NCBI RefSeq assembly: GCF_000687455.2 | Contig: NZ_JGVW01000074.1 | Span: 20,818-84,817 of the forward strand | DNA from: Burkholderia sp. lig30 | Lineage (GTDB): Bacteria; Pseudomonadota; Gammaproteobacteria; Burkholderiales; Burkholderiaceae | Length of the DNA stretch: 64,000 bases | Reading direction: 5' to 3' | Shown: one piece after another, positions 37,776 to 46,706 of the stretch | Layout of the letters: the number at the start of each line of letters is the position of its first letter | Numbering within the stretch: position 1 is the first letter of the stretch | Position numbers and translations under genes: made by a program | Notes under the pieces: model-generated | Databases searched by the model: none | What the model was told of the DNA's origin: nothing | What the model saw: the letters and a program-made list of their open reading frames with translations, nothing else

Positions 37776-38621
37776 ATGGATGGAATGACCCGCGCGGCGA
37801 TGACGCGCAACGTCCGCGATGCGCTCGCGGAAGATGTCGGCGAGGCCGACTGGACGTCGCTACTGATCGACCCCGACGCTTCAGCCGAAGCTGTCCTGAC
37901 TGTGCGCGAACCCGCCCTGCTGTGCGGCAGGCCGTGGTTCGACGAAACACTCCAGCAGGTCGACCCGCGCATCACGATTGAATGGTTTGTCGGCGAAGGC
38001 GAACGGATGCGCGAAGGGCAGGCCGTCTGCCGGATCGCTGGCCCGGCGCGCGGTATGCTCACCGCCGAGCGCACCGCGCTCAACTTCATTCAGTTGCTTT
38101 CTGGCGTGGCCACCGAGACGAACGTGATGACGCGGATCGTCGAAGGCACGTCCGCGCGGATTCTCGACACGCGAAAAACGCTACCCGGATTGCGCCTCGC
38201 GCAAAAGTACGCGGTGTGTATCGGCGGCGGCGAAAACCATCGTCGCGGGCTGTACGACGGTATCCTGATCAAGGAAAACCACATCGCGGCGGGCGGCGGC
38301 ATTGCGTCGACGCTTCGCGCCACTCAAGCGTTGGGTGCGGGTGTGCCCGTGCAGGTCGAGGTGGAGACGCTCGATGAGTTAAACGAAGCGTTGGCTGGGG
38401 GCGCCGCGGCGATTCTGCTCGACAATTTCTCGATCGAGGCGATGCGCGAGGCGGTGCGCGTCACCGCAGGGCGAGCCGAGCTGGAAGTCTCGGGCGGTGT
38501 GACCGAGGAGACGCTGCGAACCATTGCCGAGACCGGCGTGGACCGCATTTCGCTCGGCAAGCTGACGAAGAACGTCAGGGCGATTGATTTTTCGCTGCGC
38601 TTCGCAGCGTTCGCCGGGTAA
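37776..38621 (+). CDS. ophE: quinolinate phosphoribosyltransferase (NadC-type, phthalate-linked)
   Basis: 281 residues of the nicotinate-nucleotide pyrophosphorylase family, making nicotinate mononucleotide from quinolinate and PRPP. Visible family features are N-F-I-Q-L-L-S-G-V-A-T near 98, D-T-R-K-T-L-P-G-L-R near 128, K-E-N-H-I, V-E-V-E-T and the closing G-V-D-R-I-S-L-G-K-L-T-K. A NadC gene inside an oph cluster is known from B. cepacia, where phthalate, a quinolinate analogue, interferes with NAD synthesis and this enzyme relieves it (recalled literature). ATG 37776 or 37785 could start it. An AT-rich candidate operator lies upstream. Confidence 0.88.
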   Translation: MDGMTRAAMTRNVRDALAEDVGEADWTSLLIDPDASAEAVLTVREPALLCGRPWFDETLQQVDPRITIEWFVGEGERMREGQAVCRIAGPARGMLTAERTALNFIQLLSGVATETNVMTRIVEGTSARILDTRKTLPGLRLAQKYAVCIGGGENHRRGLYDGILIKENHIAAGGGIASTLRATQALGAGVPVQVEVETLDELNEALAGGAAAILLDNFSIEAMREAVRVTAGRAELEVSGGVTEETLRTIAETGVDRISLGKLTKNVRAIDFSLRFAAFAG

Positions 38622-38635
38622 CGAGATCGGGGCGA

Positions 38636-38659
38636 ACGGGGCGCATGTGTGCGCCCCGT
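38636..38659 (+). terminator. hairpin after ophE
   Basis: Perfect 10-bp stem (acggggcgca / tgcgccccgt) with a TGTG loop, 15 nt past the ophE stop. No U-tract follows. Confidence 0.5.
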
Positions 38660-38727
38660 CGAAGCTGGGGGCTGCCTGTTGCCTGCTTTCCGGATTTCAA
38701 ACTGTCCGGTTTGCCGGAAGCACCGAT

Positions 38728-38774
38728 AAAAAAACCTCGCTTTAACAGAGTACATGGCTCTGTTCAAAGCGAGG
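38728..38774 (-). terminator. intrinsic terminator of ophA2-ophB
   Basis: Long stem (cctcgctttaacagag pairing with ctctgttcaaagcgagg, one bulged base, 7-nt loop) with seven A on the left, i.e. a U7 tract for the minus strand, 30 nt past the ophB stop. The lower GC stem differs in style from the host terminators. Confidence 0.85.
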
Positions 38775-38803
38775 GTAACGAGGGCTTTTACGCTTACCCC
38801 GGA

Positions 38804-39982
38804 CTATGAAAGCGTGACATCTGCGCCCGTTTCGCTCGACTTCAGAATCGCGACGCAGATTTCCAGCGTGCCCTTCGCCCATTCGCCATCGTGTAGCGGC
38901 CCGCATCCGTCGACCACCGCGCCATACAGCTCGTCGATCACTTCGGCGCGCGGCACGGCGGGTGCGGGCAGCGGCAGCGTCTGGCGCTGTTCGTCGCCGT
39001 AGACGACGATCGAATCGGGCAGCGGACGCAGGTCCGCATGCTCGCAAGACACGATAACCGGGCCGAAATGCTGATGAAATCGCAGCGGCTCGTCCGCGGT
39101 GGCCGTTGGCGGCTTGTATGCCGATCCGCCGTAGGTGCCGGCCGCCTTGAGCCTGGCCTCGTCGTCCGAGGACTCGAGCGTCTCCAGACGGCGGCGGGCG
39201 CTGCCGTACGCGTCGGGGTTCGTGCGATCACCCATCTCGCCGATCCAGCCGCTCCACTCATCGGTGTTGAAGTGGCCGTAGCCGTTGTACGAGAGCGACG
39301 CATACGCGCCGTTCTCGAACCAGATCAGCGCCGAATACGCCCCCTCGGTCGGGCGCGACGGATCCCACCGGCCGACGCTCGCGCGCAGCCGGGTCGCGCG
39401 CGAGCCGGCCAGCATTCGCACGATGTCGACCTGGTGCGCGGCCTGGCTGAAGACGGCGCCGCCGCCTTCGGCTGTCGCCAGCTCCTCGGGCCGGCGCGGT
39501 CGGTACAGGTAGTCGGTGTAATTGACGGCCTGAATCATTTTTACCGCTCCGAAATCGCCGAGGTCGATCAGTTCGCGCGTACGCAGGTACGGCGTGTCGA
39601 AACTGTGGCAATGGCCGACGATCAGATGCACGTTCGCTGCGCGGCATGCAGCGATCATGCGATCGCAGTCCGCAGCAGCGAGCGCCATCGGCTTTTCGAC
39701 CAGCACGTGTTTGCCTTTCGCCGCGGCAATTTCCGTGTGATGCGCGTGGAACTGGTGCGGACTCGCAACGTAGATGATCTCGACGTCAGGGTCCTCCGCC
39801 AACTCCGCGACGCCCGCATAGGTGGGCGCCGCGAAGTCGGCGGCGAACTGCCGCCGCGCTTCCTCACGCGGATCGCACGCAGCGACGAGCTGGACTCTGG
39901 AGTCGCGCAGGAAGGTCGGCAGCATCAGCGAGAATGCCCGTCCCAGTCCCGCGACCCCGATGCGCAAACGGCGCTGCTCCAT
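38804..39982 (-). CDS. ophB: cis-4,5-dihydrodiol phthalate dehydrogenase (Gfo/Idh/MocA family)
   Basis: 392 residues. An N-terminal Rossmann domain has [11 protein letters not shown] near residue 7 and the family's conserved lysine in [10 protein letters not shown] near 95. The C-terminal alpha/beta domain contains [14 protein letters not shown]. In phthalate catabolism it oxidises cis-4,5-dihydro-4,5-dihydroxyphthalate to 4,5-dihydroxyphthalate with NAD+. ATG 39982 follows GGGAGGC. It lies 16 nt downstream of ophA2, so the two form an operon. Confidence 0.9.
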   Translation of the reverse strand: MEQRRLRIGVAGLGRAFSLMLPTFLRDSRVQLVAACDPREEARRQFAADFAAPTYAGVAELAEDPDVEIIYVASPHQFHAHHTEIAAAKGKHVLVEKPMALAAADCDRMIAACRAANVHLIVGHCHSFDTPYLRTRELIDLGDFGAVKMIQAVNYTDYLYRPRRPEELATAEGGGAVFSQAAHQVDIVRMLAGSRATRLRASVGRWDPSRPTEGAYSALIWFENGAYASLSYNGYGHFNTDEWSGWIGEMGDRTNPDAYGSARRRLETLESSDDEARLKAAGTYGGSAYKPPTATADEPLRFHQHFGPVIVSCEHADLRPLPDSIVVYGDEQRQTLPLPAPAVPRAEVIDELYGAVVDGCGPLHDGEWAKGTLEICVAILKSSETGADVTLS

Positions 39983-39998
39983 GGCCGTGTGCCTCCCG

Positions 39999-41330
39999 TT
40001 ATTGCTTGACCTGATAGTCCGTTGCGAGCGCGGACGGCTGGTCGTCAGGTTCCGGGTTCTTCTTGCTGACGTAACGCGCGGCATACGTGCGCCAGTCGAT
40101 TTCTTTCGGCACGACAGCCTGGTACGAGCACACTTCCCGGGGAATCGCCTGCGCACCGGTGCCGATGGCTTCGCCATCCTTCTCGAATTCGGCGAGCGCG
40201 TCGATCATGCGGCGTCGGAATTCGACGATCGCGAGATCGCTTGCGCCGAGGCGCTCGTCCGACCGGTTCGCAATCGGGCCCATCGTGACCCACATGGCGA
40301 CGTCCTGGTTCGGGAAGCCCGAGATGCCGGTGAAATTGCCGGCCTTCATCGCCTGGCGGTCCTGCCAGAAGCGGTTGTCGTGATTGCGCAGCGGGCGATA
40401 GTACGGGTCGAGATCAATACCGACCTGCTGACGCAGGAACTTGCGCCACGTTTCGTTTTCCGGCGTCGTCTCCGGATCGCCCCAGGCCATGAAGTAGAAC
40501 ACTGTGTTCGTGTCGTCCATCGGCACGTTGACGTTCGCGACGTTGTACAGATTGTTCGGCGGAATCAGCACCGTTCCCGGCGCCACGAACACCGTGGAGC
40601 GCACGTAGTCGTGCGTGTTGGCGTTGAAGATCGGGCGGCGCAGCGCGGCGTAACGAAAACCGTAACCGGTGCGCTCGACCTGCAGCCGCGGCGCCTTGTC
40701 GGTGGACGGGCGCAGCCAGTTCTTGCCGGTCGCTTCGGCGCCGCCGACGCGTGCCGGCACGAAGTCCGACGAATGCAGGCTCGAGCTGTGCGCGGAATCG
40801 ATCGCGCCTTCGAGAATCTGCGCCCAGTTGCACGGCAGCAGCACCTTCGCGATGCTCACGCGGGTGTCGGCGGTCGGCGCCCAGGCCGGCGGCACGAACT
40901 CGGGGATGGCGTTTTGCGGGCCCATGTACGCCCACACCATGCCGCCCCATTCCTGCACTGGATAGGCCTTGTGCTTGACCTTGTCGGTCATGCAGCTCGA
41001 CGCGGGTTCGGACGCCATTTCGAGCACGTTGCCGGCGACGTCGAACTTCCAGCCGTGATACAGGCAGCGCAGGCCGGCATCTTCGTTGCGGCCGTAGACG
41101 AGCGATGCGCGGCGGTGCGGGCAGTACTCGTCGAGCACGCCGACGCGGCCTTCGGAATCGCGGAATACGACGAGATCCTCGCCGAATATGCGCGCTTTGA
41201 CCGGCGCGCCGTCCGGCTCGCTGACTTCTTCGATGAGGCAAACCGGCGTCCAGTGTCGGCGCATCAACTGGCCCATCGGGGCATCGCCTTCGACGCGGCA
41301 CAGCAATTCGTTTTCTTGGTGGGTCAGCAT
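39999..41330 (-). CDS. ophA2: phthalate 4,5-dioxygenase, oxygenase subunit (Rieske)
   Basis: 443-residue terminal oxygenase adding O2 across C4-C5 of phthalate. The Rieske cluster ligands are C70-P-H72 and C89-L-Y-H92; the mononuclear iron site appears as D178, H181 and H186 in [11 protein letters not shown] with a distal Asp expected in the C-terminal half. It is an alpha-only enzyme (no beta subunit gene), as in the B. cepacia phthalate dioxygenase class, and takes electrons from OphA1, encoded 6 kb away. ATG 41330 follows GGAGACATT, with a candidate operator 54 nt upstream. Confidence 0.95.
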   Translation of the reverse strand: MLTHQENELLCRVEGDAPMGQLMRRHWTPVCLIEEVSEPDGAPVKARIFGEDLVVFRDSEGRVGVLDEYCPHRRASLVYGRNEDAGLRCLYHGWKFDVAGNVLEMASEPASSCMTDKVKHKAYPVQEWGGMVWAYMGPQNAIPEFVPPAWAPTADTRVSIAKVLLPCNWAQILEGAIDSAHSSSLHSSDFVPARVGGAEATGKNWLRPSTDKAPRLQVERTGYGFRYAALRRPIFNANTHDYVRSTVFVAPGTVLIPPNNLYNVANVNVPMDDTNTVFYFMAWGDPETTPENETWRKFLRQQVGIDLDPYYRPLRNHDNRFWQDRQAMKAGNFTGISGFPNQDVAMWVTMGPIANRSDERLGASDLAIVEFRRRMIDALAEFEKDGEAIGTGAQAIPREVCSYQAVVPKEIDWRTYAARYVSKKNPEPDDQPSALATDYQVKQ

Positions 41331-41384
41331 GTAATGTCTCCCGGCGAGAGGTCGCCTTCATCAACAGGTGTGGCTCAACTATAT

Positions 41385-41394
41385 TAGAGATCTA
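41385..41394. promoter_or_regulatory. candidate MarR operator upstream of ophA2
   Basis: TAGAGATCTA within TATTAGAGATCTAGTT, 54 nt upstream of the ophA2 start. The minus strand reads TAATAT next to it, a plausible -10 element overlapped by the palindrome. Confidence 0.6.
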
Positions 41395-41526
41395 GTTATA
41401 CTGGCAAGAACCTTTCGGTGCATGCGGGAAAGTACGGACGGTCGAAAGTGCCGATGGACCAGAAATATTCGATCCCTAATATAAAGAAGCGGGATTCATC
41501 GCCGATAGATACGGTGAGCTTAAAAA

Positions 41527-41536
41527 TAGAGATCTA
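41527..41536. promoter_or_regulatory. candidate MarR operator at the start of the chemoreceptor gene
   Basis: TAGAGATCTA ends only four bases before the ATG at 41541. Its AGAGAT part is at the right distance to serve as a weak Shine-Dalgarno, so operator and translation start overlap. No other ribosome site is visible. Confidence 0.55.
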
Positions 41537-41540
41537 ATAC

Positions 41541-43085
41541 ATGAGACGAATCACCTTTTATCAGAAGCTCTGGATCCCCCTTGCGATTTCCTTGCTATGC
41601 ATCGCGGCGATTGCGGCGTTTGGCGTGATTCAGGACAAACTGGACGGCATTGCGGAGCGCGAACGCGCACTGCGCGAGATTGCCGATATCGCCGGGACCA
41701 CGGTGTCGCGCTACCAGCAACTCGTCGCCTCCGGCCAGTTGAGTCCCGCGGACGGCAAGCGCGAGGCGCTGGCTGCGCTTCGTGCGATGCGCTTCGGCAG
41801 GGACGGCTACATTGTCGTCATCGATCCCGGGATGCATGCGGTGATGAATCCCTCGAAACCGGAAACCGAGGGCAAGTTCCTCGGTGACTACACCGACGCG
41901 AAAGGGGTGTACGTCTATCGTCGAATGACCGCGGTCGCGAACGACAGTGGCGGGGGCTTCGTCGATTACTACACGCATCGGCCCGGTGAAACCGCCCAGG
42001 TCAGAAAGCGCAGCATGGTCAAACGCTCATCGGCCTGGAACTGGATATTCGTCACTGGCGAGTATGTGGACGATATCGATTCCGCGTTCTGGCGCTCCAT
42101 GTATGTGGCGTTGTTTTTTGTCGCGGCAATCAGCGTTGTGCTGGGTGTCCTGGTCTTTCTCGTCAACCGCTCCTTGATTCGCGCCCTCGGCGGTTCTCCC
42201 GAATACGCGAAGACCGTCGTGCGCGCAACGGCAAGCGGTGACCTGTCCTGTGCGATTGACTCGCGAGCCGCCGAGGACAGCCTGGTCGGGCAAATCCGCG
42301 TGATGCAAACGCGTTTGCGCGCAGCCGTTTCGGAGATTCAGCGAGGCGCCGAGACCATCACGCTGGCGATGGAGGAGGTGGCGACAGGAAACGCGGACCT
42401 GTCGCAACGAACCGAAGCACAGGCTGCTGCGCTCCAGCAGACCGCAGCGAGTCTTGCACAGTTCAAGTCGGCTGTCGCCGATAACTCGGTGAACGCGGAG
42501 AGCGCTGCGCGCCGCGCCGCGGACGCGCTGAATTCAGCCCGGCAAGGTTATGAAGCGGTTAGCGCGGTGGCCGGGACAATGAACAACATCGCGGCCAGCT
42601 CGGCGGAGGTCAACAACATCGTGGGCATGATTCAGGGCGTGTCCTTCCAGACGAATATTCTCGCCCTGAACGCGGCGGTCGAGGCAGCACGCGCCCGGGA
42701 GCATGGGCGCGGCTTTGCTGTCGTGGCATCGGAAGTGCGGGCGCTTGCGCAACGGTCGTCTGTCGCGTCGCGGAACATCGAAACGCTGATTGGCACGTCG
42801 GATGGACACGTTCGGCAGGGCGCAAGACAGGCGAGTGTGGCGGGCGAGCGCGTCGAAGAGATACTCGATACCGTTCGACAGGTCGATGGTGTGCTGAGAG
42901 AGATCGCGTCCGCGTCCGAGGAGCAACGCAACGGCGTCGAAGAGCTGTCGCGCGCGTTGTCGCAGATCGACGACGTCACGCAACACAACGCAGCCCTCGT
43001 GGAAGAATCCGCCGCGGCGACTGAAGCGGTGCGAGATCAGGCCAGAAAGCTTCTCGAAAGCGTTTCGAGTTTCAGGCTGGCATAG
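41541..43085 (+). CDS. methyl-accepting chemotaxis protein with single Cache domain
   Basis: 514 residues. A transmembrane helix (about 10-30), a periplasmic ligand domain of the sCache_2 type (about 35-185; R-F-G-R-D-G-Y-I-V-V-I-D and W-N-W-I-F-V-T-G-E-Y-V-D-D are its signatures), a second helix (about 190-212), a HAMP-like stretch and a signalling domain with tip [18 protein letters not shown]. It would detect a small ligand in the periplasm and signal to CheA. It sits at the edge of the phthalate genes, divergent from ophA2, with the same palindrome at its start, so phthalate or a related organic acid is the favoured ligand. That is inference. Confidence 0.88.
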   Translation: MRRITFYQKLWIPLAISLLCIAAIAAFGVIQDKLDGIAERERALREIADIAGTTVSRYQQLVASGQLSPADGKREALAALRAMRFGRDGYIVVIDPGMHAVMNPSKPETEGKFLGDYTDAKGVYVYRRMTAVANDSGGGFVDYYTHRPGETAQVRKRSMVKRSSAWNWIFVTGEYVDDIDSAFWRSMYVALFFVAAISVVLGVLVFLVNRSLIRALGGSPEYAKTVVRATASGDLSCAIDSRAAEDSLVGQIRVMQTRLRAAVSEIQRGAETITLAMEEVATGNADLSQRTEAQAAALQQTAASLAQFKSAVADNSVNAESAARRAADALNSARQGYEAVSAVAGTMNNIAASSAEVNNIVGMIQGVSFQTNILALNAAVEAARAREHGRGFAVVASEVRALAQRSSVASRNIETLIGTSDGHVRQGARQASVAGERVEEILDTVRQVDGVLREIASASEEQRNGVEELSRALSQIDDVTQHNAALVEESAAATEAVRDQARKLLESVSSFRLA

Positions 43086-43185
43086 ACGGGGGCGATCGAT
43101 CGCGTTGGTTCGGGCAAACGGCCGTGATGGTCGACATGTGGCATAAGTTCCCGGTGAGCAGGTAACCGCATCGGCCTCGGGCTGC

Positions 43186-43213
43186 GCGGAGACCACCGCG
43201 AGGTGATCTCCGC
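43186..43213. terminator. hairpin between convergent chemoreceptor and cox genes
   Basis: 12-bp arms with one mismatch (gcggagaccacc / ggtgatctccgc, GCGA loop) midway between two converging genes. There is no U-tract on either side; it may act in both directions. Confidence 0.5.
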
Positions 43214-43259
43214 GAGGCAATGTCACGGCGTCGGCCGGATCGGCACGAGCGGCTTAAGG

Positions 43260-43601
43260 TCAGCGGAAGAACAGCTCCCGCATCCCGAGCGTGTGATGCG
43301 CTTCGGCCGCCATCAGCACCATCAGCACCAGCAGGCACAGCGGCGGAATCAGGATCGCGTACACCAGCGCCAGCCGCTCCCACATCATGTGCATGAAAAC
43401 CGACACGATCAGCCCGGCCTTGGCGATCATGAGTACGACGATCAGCACCCAGCGCATCAGGCCCTGCACGCGGAAGTAATCCACCAGGTACGACATCGTG
43501 CTCAGCACGAACAGCAGGCCCCAGATCTTCAGGTAGGTGCCGATCGGATGCTGCTGGCCGTGCGCGGCATCGGGCCGATGGGCGGGATCGGTGTGGTCCA
43601 T
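43260..43601 (-). CDS. cytochrome c oxidase subunit IV
   Basis: 113 residues with three hydrophobic segments: K-I-W-G-L-L-F-V-L-S-T near 26, the middle one ending A-K-A-G-L-I-V-S-V-F-M-H-M-M-W-E, and a third near 85-103. This is the pattern of bacterial CtaF/CyoD-like subunit IV, a small stabilising subunit. ATG 43601 follows GAGGCA, eight bases after the subunit III stop. Last gene of the oxidase operon. Confidence 0.85.
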   Translation of the reverse strand: MDHTDPAHRPDAAHGQQHPIGTYLKIWGLLFVLSTMSYLVDYFRVQGLMRWVLIVVLMIAKAGLIVSVFMHMMWERLALVYAILIPPLCLLVLMVLMAAEAHHTLGMRELFFR

Positions 43602-43609
43602 GGTCTGCC

Positions 43610-44317
43610 TCACCACAAATAGAACAGCGCGAAGATGAACACCCACACCAGGTCGACGAAGTGCCAGTACAAGCCGGCAATCTCGACGATCTGGAAGTTG
43701 CCGTGCTCGGTGAACCCCGGCTGCAGGACCTTGCGTGCGATCAGCAGCAGGTAGATCACGCCGCAGCTCACGTGAAAGCCGTGGAACCCGGTGATCATGA
43801 AGAAGCACGCGCCGAACTGCGCCGCGCCCAGCGGGTTGCCCCAGGGGCGGATACCTTCATGGACGATCAGCTTGGTCCATTCGAGGGCCTGCATCGACAC
43901 GAAGGCCGCGCCCAGCAGCGCAGTCGCCAGCAACAGGGCGGCGGCGCGCGTTGCGTTGCGCCGGTAGCCGAAGTTGACGGCCATCGCCATGGTGCCGCTG
44001 CTGCTGATCAGGATGAACGTCATGATGGCGATCAGCAGCAACGGCACATCCACGCCGCCCACGGTGAGCCCGAATACCCTGGAAGGGTCGGGCCACGGCA
44101 CCGTGGTCGAGATGCGCACCGACATGTAGCCGATCAGGAAACTGCTGAAGACGAAGGTGTCCGACAGCAGGAAGATCCACATCATCGCCTTGCCCCACGG
44201 CACCTTGAAGGCTTCGCGGTCGGCCGACCAGTCCGCGACGATGCCGCGCCAGCCGTCAGGCCCGGCGTCGGCGGGCGTGGGCGCAGCGGATTTGGTGGGG
44301 AGCGTGGGCGTGGTCAT
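43610..44317 (-). CDS. cytochrome c oxidase subunit III
   Basis: 235 residues, five or more membrane helices. Family markers are F-L-L-S-D-T-F-V-F-S-S-F-L near 45, Q-A-L-E-W-T-K-L near 135 and the closing G-L-Y-W-H-F-V-D-L-V-W-V-F-I-F, the subunit III signature. It overlaps the next-upstream subunit-III-like gene by 4 nt (ATGA), implying translational coupling. Confidence 0.9.
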   Translation of the reverse strand: MTTPTLPTKSAAPTPADAGPDGWRGIVADWSADREAFKVPWGKAMMWIFLLSDTFVFSSFLIGYMSVRISTTVPWPDPSRVFGLTVGGVDVPLLLIAIMTFILISSSGTMAMAVNFGYRRNATRAAALLLATALLGAAFVSMQALEWTKLIVHEGIRPWGNPLGAAQFGACFFMITGFHGFHVSCGVIYLLLIARKVLQPGFTEHGNFQIVEIAGLYWHFVDLVWVFIFALFYLW

Positions 44318-44925
44318 GGCGCGGCTCCATACAGCGGCCCGCAGACGGCGGCGACGATGTCAGGGGTGATCCACCACATCGCCGCCAGCAGCACGAGCCA
44401 GACAGCCAGCAGGAAATGCCAGTAGAGGGCGCACAGCGCGATCGCGCGCTGGGCCCGGAAAGGGTCCCCGCGCCGCAGCTGCGCGATCGTCATGGCCCAG
44501 GCCACCAGCCCGCCCAGCACATGCAACCCGTGCAGGCCGGTGAGCAGGTAGAGGAAGCTGTTGGACGGATTGACGGTGACGGTCTGCCCGGCCGCCGACA
44601 GCATGCGCCACGCGGTCAGTTGCCCGATCACGAACACGGCCGCCAGCACGCCGCCGGACACCAGCCACGCCGCGCGGCGCAGAGTCATCTGCCGGGCACG
44701 CTGCATGGCCATGCCTGCCAGCGCCAGCGCGCCGGTGTTCCACCACAGCAGCGCCGGATGCGGTATCGGCTGCCAGTCGGGCTCGCGCATGCGCATGCCA
44801 TAGGCGAGCAGCAGCAGTGAAAACAAGGTCGATGCCACCGCCATGAAGACGATCAGGCCGGTGCGGCCCGCATTCGGCAGGACCGGTGGCGCGTCAGGAA
44901 CGTAGGAGCGGCGCAGTGTGGTCAT
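44314..44925 (-). CDS. second subunit-III-like protein of the oxidase
   Basis: 203 residues of the heme-copper oxidase subunit III family but shorter. It has G-L-H-G-L-H-V-L-G-G-L-V-A-W near 135 and C-A-L-Y-W-H-F-L-L-A-V-W-L-V-L near 170, with about five helices. Two consecutive subunit-III-type genes are typical of some beta-proteobacterial caa3 operons. It overlaps its neighbours on both sides by 4 nt, so the stoichiometry may be set by coupled translation. Confidence 0.85.
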   Translation of the reverse strand: MTTLRRSYVPDAPPVLPNAGRTGLIVFMAVASTLFSLLLLAYGMRMREPDWQPIPHPALLWWNTGALALAGMAMQRARQMTLRRAAWLVSGGVLAAVFVIGQLTAWRMLSAAGQTVTVNPSNSFLYLLTGLHGLHVLGGLVAWAMTIAQLRRGDPFRAQRAIALCALYWHFLLAVWLVLLAAMWWITPDIVAAVCGPLYGAAP

Positions 44926-46676
44926 TCGCGTGCCTCGCCGGGTTGAAGCGTCGGGGGGGCCGGTTCAGGCGCCGTCTCGGGCGGCTGGTTTTGCGGGACG
45001 AAATCTTCGTCGCGATCCGGCGGGCTGTATTCGTACGCCCAGCGGTAGACGACAGGTGTCGCGGCGCCCCAGTTGCCGTGCGCGGGCGGCGTTTGCGGCG
45101 TCTGCCATTCCAGCGTGGTGGCCCGCCACGGGTTGCCGTCGGCACGCTTGCCGCGCACCAGGCTCCACGCCAGGTTGTACAGGAACAGCAGCTGCGCCAC
45201 CGCGACGATCAGCGCAACGACGGTGATGAACGTGTTGAGCGTCTGGGCCGAAGGCGGAATGAAGCTGTAGCCGTCATACGCGTAATACCGCCGCGGCATG
45301 CCCAGGATGCCGAGATAGTGCATCGGGAAGTAGATCGCATAGGTGCCGAGGAAGGTGACCCAGAAATGCGCGCGCCCGAGCGTGTCGTCGAGCATGCGGC
45401 CCGTCACCAGCGGATACCAGTGGTAGATGCCGCCGAACACCACCAGGATCGGCGACACGGCCATCACCATATGGAAGTGCGCGACCACGAAGTACGTGTT
45501 CGACAGCGGAATGTCCACGCTCACGTTGCCGAGGTAGAGCCCGGTCAGCCCGCCCAGGACGAAGGTGCTGATGAAGCCGATCGCAAACAGCATCGGCACG
45601 GTCAGGTGGATATCGCCGCGCCACAGCGTCAGCACCCAGTTGTAGACCTTGAGGGCGGTCGGGATGGCGATGATGAGCGTGGTGGTGGCAAAGAAGAAGC
45701 CGAAGTACGGATTCATGCCCGCGATGAACATGTGGTGCGCCCAGACCACGAAGCTCAGCGCGCCGATGATGACGATGGCCCACACCATCATCCGGTAGCC
45801 GAAGATGTTCTTGCGCGCGTGCGTGCTGATGAGGTCCGACACGATCCCGAAGGCCGGCAGCGCGACGATGTAGACCTCCGGATGCCCGAAGAACCAGAAC
45901 AGGTGCTGGAACAGCAGCGGGCTGCCGCCGGCATGCCTGAGCGTCTGCCCCATCGACACCACGGCCGGCATGAAGAAGCTGGTGCCGAGCGTCCTGTCGA
46001 GCAGCATCATCACCGCCGACACGAACAGCGCCGGAAACGCCAGCAGCGCCATGATGGTCGCGATGAAGATGCCCCATACGGTGAGCGGCATGCGCATCAG
46101 CGTCATGCCCCGCGTGCGCGCCTGCAGCGTGGTGGTGACGTAATTCAGGCCGCCCATGGTTGCCGCGACGATGAAGATCGCCAGCGACACCAGCATCAGC
46201 ACGATGCCCCATTCCACGCCCGGCGTGCCCGGCAGGATGGCCTGGGGCGGATACAGCGTCCAGCCCGCGCCGGTCGGCCCGCCCGGCACGAAGAAGCTCG
46301 CCACCAGCACCAGCACGGCCAGCAGATAGACCCAGTAGCTCAGCATGTTGAGAAACGGGAACACCATGTCGCGCGCACCCAGCATCAGCGGGATCAGGTA
46401 GTTGCCGAAGCCGCCCAGAAACAGCGCCGTCAGCAGGTAGATCACCATGATCATCCCGTGCATGGTGACGAACTGGTAGTAGTGGTTGGCGTCGATGAAA
46501 CTGAACTTGCCCGGAAAGCCGAGCTGCAGCCGCATCAGGTCCGACAACACAAGCCCGACCAGGCCGATGGCGATGGCCGTCAGCGCATACTGCACGGCGA
46601 TGACCTTGTGGTCCTGGCTCCAGACATAGCGGGTCCAGAAGCTTTGCGGGGCGTGGCCGGTGTGCGCATAGGACAT
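44922..46676 (-). CDS. ctaD: cytochrome c oxidase subunit I
   Basis: 584-residue catalytic subunit with twelve or more helices. Heme and CuB ligands are recognisable: H in V-T-M-H-G-M, the H-L-F-W-F-F-G-H-P-E-V-Y-I motif, H-H in W-A-H-H-M-F, and H-F-H in V-A-H-F-H-M-V-M. The glutamate of G-H-P-E-V-Y identifies it as A-type, with the D-channel exit. Reduces oxygen to water and pumps protons in the inner membrane. It is 30 nt downstream of the subunit II gene. Confidence 0.95.
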   Translation of the reverse strand: MSYAHTGHAPQSFWTRYVWSQDHKVIAVQYALTAIAIGLVGLVLSDLMRLQLGFPGKFSFIDANHYYQFVTMHGMIMVIYLLTALFLGGFGNYLIPLMLGARDMVFPFLNMLSYWVYLLAVLVLVASFFVPGGPTGAGWTLYPPQAILPGTPGVEWGIVLMLVSLAIFIVAATMGGLNYVTTTLQARTRGMTLMRMPLTVWGIFIATIMALLAFPALFVSAVMMLLDRTLGTSFFMPAVVSMGQTLRHAGGSPLLFQHLFWFFGHPEVYIVALPAFGIVSDLISTHARKNIFGYRMMVWAIVIIGALSFVVWAHHMFIAGMNPYFGFFFATTTLIIAIPTALKVYNWVLTLWRGDIHLTVPMLFAIGFISTFVLGGLTGLYLGNVSVDIPLSNTYFVVAHFHMVMAVSPILVVFGGIYHWYPLVTGRMLDDTLGRAHFWVTFLGTYAIYFPMHYLGILGMPRRYYAYDGYSFIPPSAQTLNTFITVVALIVAVAQLLFLYNLAWSLVRGKRADGNPWRATTLEWQTPQTPPAHGNWGAATPVVYRWAYEYSPPDRDEDFVPQNQPPETAPEPAPPTLQPGEARE

Positions 46677-46706
46677 TGCGTCTGCTCCGTCTGGGTGTGT
46701 TCGACC

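Noticed and set aside
41541..43085. Receptor-docking pentapeptide at chemoreceptor C-termini
   Set aside because: Neither this receptor (ends S-F-R-L-A) nor the Aer-like protein carries the x-W-x-x-F pentapeptide, so none is annotated.
32392..43259. Transposase, integrase or direct-repeat boundaries of the phthalate island
   Set aside because: The island has decayed DNA on its left, but no transposase fragment, tRNA end or flanking direct repeat was recognised by eye, so no mobile element is called.
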